The translations under genes and the position numbers were made by a program. 46,849 bases of DNA from Chitinophagaceae bacterium. Its GTDB lineage: Bacteria; Bacteroidota; Bacteroidia; Chitinophagales; Chitinophagaceae. The notes beneath the pieces were generated by a model. The model saw only the letters and a list, made by a program, of their open reading frames with translations. It had not been told where the DNA came from and searched no databases. The DNA lies in the NCBI GenBank assembly GCA_947504605.1, contig CANNJE010000008.1, positions 1 through 46,849 on the forward strand. Reading direction: 5' to 3'. Positions 42,593 to 46,849 of this stretch are shown here, piece after piece; position 1 is the first letter of the stretch; every line of letters begins with the position of its first letter.

Positions 42593-42802
42593 TTGAAAAA
42601 AATAATGCTTCTTTTTGTACTAATTCTGTTGCTTTTGTTGGGATATGGCATGCATCTATTAATAAGAAGGTTTATAAACCCTAAGCATTCTGTGAGTCAC
42701 TTATTCTTATTTTTTCTTGCTCATTTTATCGGGATATTTATTTTGTCTTTTCTTGTCAATCTTTTAATACTAAAGTTCTCAGGTGTTTTCATTAACCCCT
42801 GA
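42593..42802 (+). CDS. Small two-helix membrane protein, unknown
   Basis: 69 residues from a TTG start at 42593 (ATG at 42605 is an alternative). It has two hydrophobic segments, about 4-23 (IMLLFVLILLLLLGYG) and about 36-62 (LFLFFLAHFIGIFILSFLVN), joined by a basic stretch (RRFINPKHS). No family recognised. It lies 62 bp after recN and 43 bp before fabI on the same strand, so it may be co-expressed with either. It could be a chance ORF, but the two clean membrane segments argue for a real gene. Confidence 0.45.
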   Translation: MKKIMLLFVLILLLLLGYGMHLLIRRFINPKHSVSHLFLFFLAHFIGIFILSFLVNLLILKFSGVFINP

Positions 42803-42845
42803 AAATTGTAGCTCTAATCCAATTGTCAATAAACAATGCGGTCAT

Positions 42846-43658
42846 ATGAATAATAATTTATTGAAAGGTAAAAAGGGAATCATCTTTGGAGCTCTAGATG
42901 AAAAATCAATTGCATGGATTACAGCATTGCGTTGCCATGAGGAGGGAGCCATGATTGTGTTATCCAATGCTTCCGTTGCCATACGGATGGGGGAGATTGA
43001 AAAACTTGCCGAAAAGATAAGTGCGCCAGTGATTCCCTGTGATGTTAGTAAGGCAGAAGAAGTAGAAAATCTGATTATAAAGTCAATGGAATATTTTGGT
43101 GGTGGTTTTGATTTTGTACTACATTCAATAGGCATGAGTATGAATGTAAGAAAAGGGAGACATTATACTGAATTAGATTATGATTATAATTCAAAAACAC
43201 TGGATATATCTTCCATCAGTCTTCATAGGGTGCTGGCTTCTTGCATGAAACATGACGCCATTAATGAATGGGGCAGTGTAGTTGCACTTTCCTACATAGC
43301 AGCACAACGTATTTTCCCCGATTATAATGAAATGGCCGATGCAAAATCTTTGCTGGAAAGTGTAGCCCGTAGTTTTGGGTATCATTATGGAGTAAAAAAG
43401 AAAGTTAGGGTAAATACTATTTCTCAATCTCCTACAAAAACTACGGCAGGCACCGGTGTAAAAGGTTTTGATGGGTTTATCAGTTTTGCAGAAAAGATGA
43501 GTCCGCTGGGGAATGCATCAGCAGCAGATTGTGCAAATTATATAGTAATGATGTTTAGCGATCTTACTAAAATGGTAACCATGCAGAACCTTTTTCATGA
43601 TGGGGGCTTTTCTTATACCGGTGTTTCTCAATCGGTCATTGAGCAAATGGAGAAATAA
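42846..43658 (+). CDS. fabI: Enoyl-[acyl-carrier-protein] reductase (NADH)
   Basis: 270 residues from the ATG at 42846 (MNNNLLKGKKGIIFGALDEK); an upstream ATG at 42783 adds 21 non-conserved residues. GALDEKSIAWITA is the divergent SDR nucleotide loop of FabI, HSIGMS is the strand after NAG-like position, and Y160 and K167 (YNEMADAKSLLE) are the catalytic Tyr-x6-Lys pair, at the same spacing and near the numbering of E. coli FabI. It reduces the enoyl-ACP in the last step of each fatty acid elongation cycle. Confidence 0.93.
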   Translation: MNNNLLKGKKGIIFGALDEKSIAWITALRCHEEGAMIVLSNASVAIRMGEIEKLAEKISAPVIPCDVSKAEEVENLIIKSMEYFGGGFDFVLHSIGMSMNVRKGRHYTELDYDYNSKTLDISSISLHRVLASCMKHDAINEWGSVVALSYIAAQRIFPDYNEMADAKSLLESVARSFGYHYGVKKKVRVNTISQSPTKTTAGTGVKGFDGFISFAEKMSPLGNASAADCANYIVMMFSDLTKMVTMQNLFHDGGFSYTGVSQSVIEQMEK

Positions 43659-43695
43659 TACACATTTTTGTATTCAAGTTGAATGGTAACTACAC

Positions 43696-43722
43696 AAAAA
43701 AACCGTTGATTTTGGTCAACGG
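43696..43722 (-). terminator. Rho-independent terminator of the DUF2795 gene
   Basis: On the - strand CCGTTGA-CCAAAA-TCAACGG is followed by TTTTTTT, a textbook stem and U-tract, 32 bases after the stop at 43754. Confidence 0.9.
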
Positions 43723-43753
43723 CTATATTTTGATACTAATTTCTCAGTATTTC

Positions 43754-43975
43754 TTAATATTCATCTTCGTTAAAGAAGAAATCTTCCTGGCTAGGGTAAT
43801 CTGGCCAGATATCATCCAGGCCTTCATAAAGGTCACCTTCGTCTTCCAGTTCCTGGAGATTCTCTATAACTTCGATTGGAGCGCCACTGCGTATGCTATA
43901 ATCAATCAATTCATCCTTCGTTGCAGGCCAGGGAGCGTCTTCTAAATGGGATGCCAATTCTAGTGTCCAAAACAT
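43754..43975 (-). CDS. DUF2795 domain protein
   Basis: 73 residues. MFWTLELASHLEDAPWPATK followed by DELIDYSIRSGAPIEVIENL matches DUF2795, where a short helical domain with a W-P-A-T-K-x-E-L-I-x-Y core is conserved. The acidic C-terminus (QELEDEGDLYEGLDDIWPDY) is common in Bacteroidota versions. Function unknown. It has its own promoter and terminator, so it is an isolated small transcription unit. Confidence 0.85.
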   Translation of the reverse strand: MFWTLELASHLEDAPWPATKDELIDYSIRSGAPIEVIENLQELEDEGDLYEGLDDIWPDYPSQEDFFFNEDEY

Positions 43976-43997
43976 TGTTAATAGGTTTAATTTTTTG

Positions 43998-44027
43998 CAA
44001 ATGTAGACGTTAGTACGAAATTACCAA
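43998..44027 (-). promoter_or_regulatory. Predicted promoter of the DUF2795 gene
   Basis: On the - strand TTG (44027-44025), a 19-base spacer and TACATTTG (44005-43998) match the Bacteroidota consensus exactly. The -7 box and spacer length are the same as in the grpE promoter. The ATG is 23 bases downstream. Confidence 0.75.
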
Positions 44028-44167
44028 AAGTGTTTTTTTAACAGGGATGTTAACTTTTAGAGAATCCTAATCTGAGATATGAAAAGACAGGCCCTTTAAA
44101 TGAGAGAAAACTATGCAGATTTAATGCCATATTTTAAAAGTAGGGCTAAATGGTTTATTTTCGGCCA

Positions 44168-44821
44168 ATGTTAACGGCAACCAATATTGAAAAGTTTTAC
44201 GGCAAACTGCACGTACTTAAGGGTGTTGATATTAGTATTGGAAAAGGTGAAATAGTGAGTATTGTGGGGTCTTCTGGTGCAGGCAAAAGTACCCTCTTGC
44301 ATATTTTAGGCACATTAGATTGCCCCGATAATGGCCAGGTTGTGCTAAATAATCAAAGAATAGATAAACTTACGGGGAAGGCACTTGCAAAATTTCGAAA
44401 TACCCATATTGGCTTTATTTTTCAATTTCATCACCTTTTGCCGGAATTTACAGCTTTAGAAAATGTTTGTATTCCGGGATGGATTGCAGGCGCTAAGAAA
44501 AAGGAAACGCAGGAAAAGGCAGCTGAATTATTAAAAAATCTCGGTTTAGGGGAGCGTTTGCAAAATAAGCCACATCAACTTAGTGGTGGTGAGCAGCAGC
44601 GGGTGGCGGTAGCTAGGGCATTAATAAACAACCCTGCCATTGTTATGGCTGACGAGCCTACGGGTAACCTTGACAGCGAAAATGGACGTGAGCTGCATAA
44701 ACTGTTTATTGAACTGCGTGATAAATACCAGCAAAGTTTTTTAATTGTTACACATAATGAGGAATTGGCTCAAATGAGTGACAGGATTGTGCATATGAAA
44801 GACGGTAAGATAATTAGTTAA
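44168..44821 (+). CDS. ABC transporter ATP-binding protein, LolD-like
   Basis: 217 residues from the ATG at 44168 (MLTATNIEKFYGKLHVLKGV); an ATG at 44150 adds six residues. Walker A is GSSGAGKST, the Q-loop is FIFQFHHLLPEFTALENVCI, the signature is LSGGEQQRVAVARAL, Walker B is AIVMADEPTGNLD, and the H-loop is LIVTHNEEL. FQFHHLLPEFTALENV is characteristic of the LolD/MacB group, which drives lipoprotein release or efflux from the outer face of the inner membrane. The membrane partner LolC/E is not adjacent, as is common in Bacteroidota. Confidence 0.88.
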   Translation: MLTATNIEKFYGKLHVLKGVDISIGKGEIVSIVGSSGAGKSTLLHILGTLDCPDNGQVVLNNQRIDKLTGKALAKFRNTHIGFIFQFHHLLPEFTALENVCIPGWIAGAKKKETQEKAAELLKNLGLGERLQNKPHQLSGGEQQRVAVARALINNPAIVMADEPTGNLDSENGRELHKLFIELRDKYQQSFLIVTHNEELAQMSDRIVHMKDGKIIS

Positions 44822-44891
44822 TAATGGACATGTCTTAGAGGGAAGCTACAACCGGTATAATTTGACAGATATTAATCTAGCTGAAAATATT

Positions 44892-46849
44892 TTAATAGCC
44901 CAGTAACTGAGTTAATCGCTCTATAACTTTCTCTGCATTAGGAAGCATTGCTTTTTCCAAAATAATATTCATCGGCACGGCCGGCAAGTCCAAAGCTCCC
45001 AATACTTCAACAGGAGCATCTAAAAATTTAAAACAGGTTTTAGAGATTCTTCCAGCCAATGCTTCAGCAAAAGAATTGTTTTGTTGTTCTTCTGTAAGGA
45101 TTAAACATTTTCCATGTTTTTTTACGCTGGCAAAAATCAGGTCTTCATCCAAAGGATACAATGTTCTAAGGTCAATGATTTCAATGTTTCCAATAAATTG
45201 TTTGGCAGCGGCTTTTGCCCAGTAAACACCCATGCCATAAGTGATGATGCAGGCGGTGGATCCCTCATTTACTTTTGCTTCATCTGCCCATAAAACAATA
45301 TTCCCTTTCCCTAAAGGTATTATGTAGTCTCTTGCAGGTTCAATACTTTTTGCTTCTTCTGTACCAGGAACTTTACTCCAGTACAGGCCTTTGTGTTCGA
45401 GCATTACTACAGGATTTGGGTCGAGGAAAGCGGCCTTCATCAATCCTTTAATATCAGCAGCGGTACTCGGGTAAACAATTTTAATTCCTTTGATGGTAAG
45501 TAACATTGTTTCAATACTGCCACTATGATAAGGCCCACCTCCGCCATATGCACCAATGGGTACCCGTATTAATGTTTGTACCGGAAATTTACCACAGCTG
45601 AGGTAGCAGCTTTTCGAAATTTCTGTTACCAGCTGGTTGATGCCTGGATAGATATAATCGGCAAACTGAACTTCCACAATTGGTTTAACAGCAACTGCAC
45701 TCATACCAACAGTAGAACCAATAATATATGCTTCCTGTATGGCGGTATTAAAAACCCTGTGATCTCCAAATTGTTCAGCCAGTGTGGCAGCTTCCCTAAA
45801 AACCCCACCCAGCCTTCGACCCACATCCTGGCCGTATAAAACTGCTTCTGGGTATTCTTCCATGATCTCTCTGATGGCAAATAACGCAGCATCCACAAAA
45901 AGAATTTTTTCATTTTGTGCAGGACTTCGCTCTCCTTTTTCTTCTGTAGTGGCTTGTGGGGCAAATACATGATTTGATACATTACTTGCATTTGGTTCAG
46001 GTGATGCTACGGCAGCATCAAAATCTTTTTTAACGGCCTCCTCCGCTTCCTTTTCTATATTTTGAAGTGTATGTTCATCTATATTATTTTGAAGCAGGAG
46101 TGATCTTAGAATTGGCCCTGGGTCATTTAATAAATGTTGGGCAAGATCCGCTTCTGTTCTGTAAAACTCTATTCGTACACCGCTGGTATGGTGGCCCAAT
46201 AAAGGAACTTTTGCATGTATCAACCAAGGACGTCTTTTTATTCTTACATCTGCAATCACTTCTTGCATAGCAGAATAGCTTTCTGCAAAATCGCTGCCGT
46301 TGATGCTTAAACGATTAATACCTTTAAACCCTTCGATGAATTCATAGGCATTGGCAGTTCTTGCTTCAGTGGAACTTACACTGATTCCCCATTCATTGTC
46401 CTGTATCAGGTAGATAATAGGTAGCTGGTGCAGGGCTGCAAACTGAAATGCTTCACTTACTTCTCCTTCTGTTACAGAAGCATCTCCCAAAGAACAAATA
46501 ACGACAGGCAATTCTCCTCTGAGCCCTTTTTTAAGTAGTGGCGAATTGATTTTTTCTAAATATTGAATGCCCTGTGCAATACCTGTAGTGGGAATGACCT
46601 GCATTCCAGTGGCACTACTTTGATGAATGATGGTAGGTTTGTCATCGCCCCTGTAATTAGGGTGATTATAATACGCTTTTCCTCCGGTAAAAATATCTTC
46701 AGCCTTAGCTAGCAATTGCAACATTAATTGAAGGGGAGTAAAACCTAGTCCCAGCATAATACTTTCATCCCGGTAATAAGGACTGATGTAATCGCAGGGC
46801 AATAGGTTAAGTGCAGTTGCAAGTTGTATTGCTTCATGCCCGCGACTAG
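44892..46849 (-). CDS. 2-oxoacid dehydrogenase E1, alpha-beta fusion (5' end cut by window edge)
   Basis: The frame is open to the edge, so the N-terminus is missing; about 652 residues are visible. The alpha part has SRGHEAIQLATALNLL and YISPYYRDES at the left, then the thiamine diphosphate motif GDASVTEGEVSEAFQ...QDNEWGIS. After a linker near 290-320, the beta part has EYPEAVLYGQDVGRRLGGVF, VEVQFADYIYPGINQL, PYHSGSIETML and KCLILTEEQ. Alpha and beta are separate in most bacteria; Bacteroidota often fuse them. It decarboxylates a branched-chain 2-oxoacid or pyruvate and passes the acyl group to lipoyl-E2. The exact substrate is uncertain. Confidence 0.9.
   Translation of the reverse strand, partial: SRGHEAIQLATALNLLPCDYISPYYRDESIMLGLGFTPLQLMLQLLAKAEDIFTGGKAYYNHPNYRGDDKPTIIHQSSATGMQVIPTTGIAQGIQYLEKINSPLLKKGLRGELPVVICSLGDASVTEGEVSEAFQFAALHQLPIIYLIQDNEWGISVSSTEARTANAYEFIEGFKGINRLSINGSDFAESYSAMQEVIADVRIKRRPWLIHAKVPLLGHHTSGVRIEFYRTEADLAQHLLNDPGPILRSLLLQNNIDEHTLQNIEKEAEEAVKKDFDAAVASPEPNASNVSNHVFAPQATTEEKGERSPAQNEKILFVDAALFAIREIMEEYPEAVLYGQDVGRRLGGVFREAATLAEQFGDHRVFNTAIQEAYIIGSTVGMSAVAVKPIVEVQFADYIYPGINQLVTEISKSCYLSCGKFPVQTLIRVPIGAYGGGGPYHSGSIETMLLTIKGIKIVYPSTAADIKGLMKAAFLDPNPVVMLEHKGLYWSKVPGTEEAKSIEPARDYIIPLGKGNIVLWADEAKVNEGSTACIITYGMGVYWAKAAAKQFIGNIEIIDLRTLYPLDEDLIFASVKKHGKCLILTEEQQNNSFAEALAGRISKTCFKFLDAPVEVLGALDLPAVPMNIILEKAMLPNAEKVIERLTQLLGY

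Noticed and set aside
43679-43945. + strand ORF of 88 residues opposite the DUF2795 gene
   Set aside because: It is antisense to a DUF2795 gene that has its own promoter and terminator, and it encodes nothing recognisable.

Overview
This 46.8 kb window looks like chromosomal DNA from a Bacteroidota bacterium, most likely a Chitinophagaceae-type Sphingobacteriia/Chitinophagia member. The assignment is an inference from gene content: type IX secretion (T9SS) sorting domains of both types, a PorP/SprF-family protein, a DUF4907 protein, AT-rich DNA, and promoters fitting the Bacteroidota consensus TTG-N19-TAnnTTTG. I saw no tRNA, rRNA, CRISPR array, transposase, integrase or phage gene. Both edges cut a gene: a GNAT acetyltransferase at the left and an alpha/beta-fused 2-oxoacid dehydrogenase E1 at the right.

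Layout. (1) 1-402: GNAT tail. (2) 592-7229: a compact six-gene + strand operon made of a PqqD-like small protein, an ATP-grasp ligase, a fold-type III PLP decarboxylase, a urea-transporter/M23-peptidase fusion, an outer-membrane barrel protein with TPR-like repeats, and a secreted TPR protein, closed by a strong bidirectional terminator. This is the best candidate for an undescribed system: a small-molecule or peptide-modification module joined to an inner-membrane channel and envelope proteins. (3) 7328-15517, - strand: two very large secreted T9SS proteins (12 kelch repeats; and 6 kelch repeats plus two NHL propellers) that share near-identical C-terminal modules, then a DUF4907 protein. (4) 15907-20290: a CvfB-like S1 protein diverging from an RhlE-type DEAD-box helicase and RecG. 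(5) 20388-25039: a giant PKD/beta-propeller adhesin with a type B T9SS signal and its PorP/SprF partner. (6) 25107-33470: GlcD-like oxidase, outer-membrane protein, LOG protein, Na+/solute symporter, O-methyltransferase, GH73/LysM glucosaminidase, hypoxanthine phosphoribosyltransferase and a YfbK-like VWA protein. (7) 33541-37483: zinc-ribbon coiled-coil protein, Nif3-like protein, M32 carboxypeptidase and a lipoprotein. (8) 37484-38804: a small decayed patch with a frameshifted peroxiredoxin, a possible relic ORF and a protein that is little more than a T9SS sorting domain. (9) 38912-46849: grpE-dnaJ (with a palindrome overlapping its promoter), recN, a small membrane protein, fabI, a DUF2795 protein, lolD-like ABC ATPase and the E1 fusion.

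Most regions 4-9 are ordinary housekeeping genes. The accessory interest is in regions 2, 3 and 8. Several genes start with TTG, and two (recG and the urea-transporter fusion) appear to have conserved N-termini that extend upstream of the first usable ATG with no standard start codon in frame.
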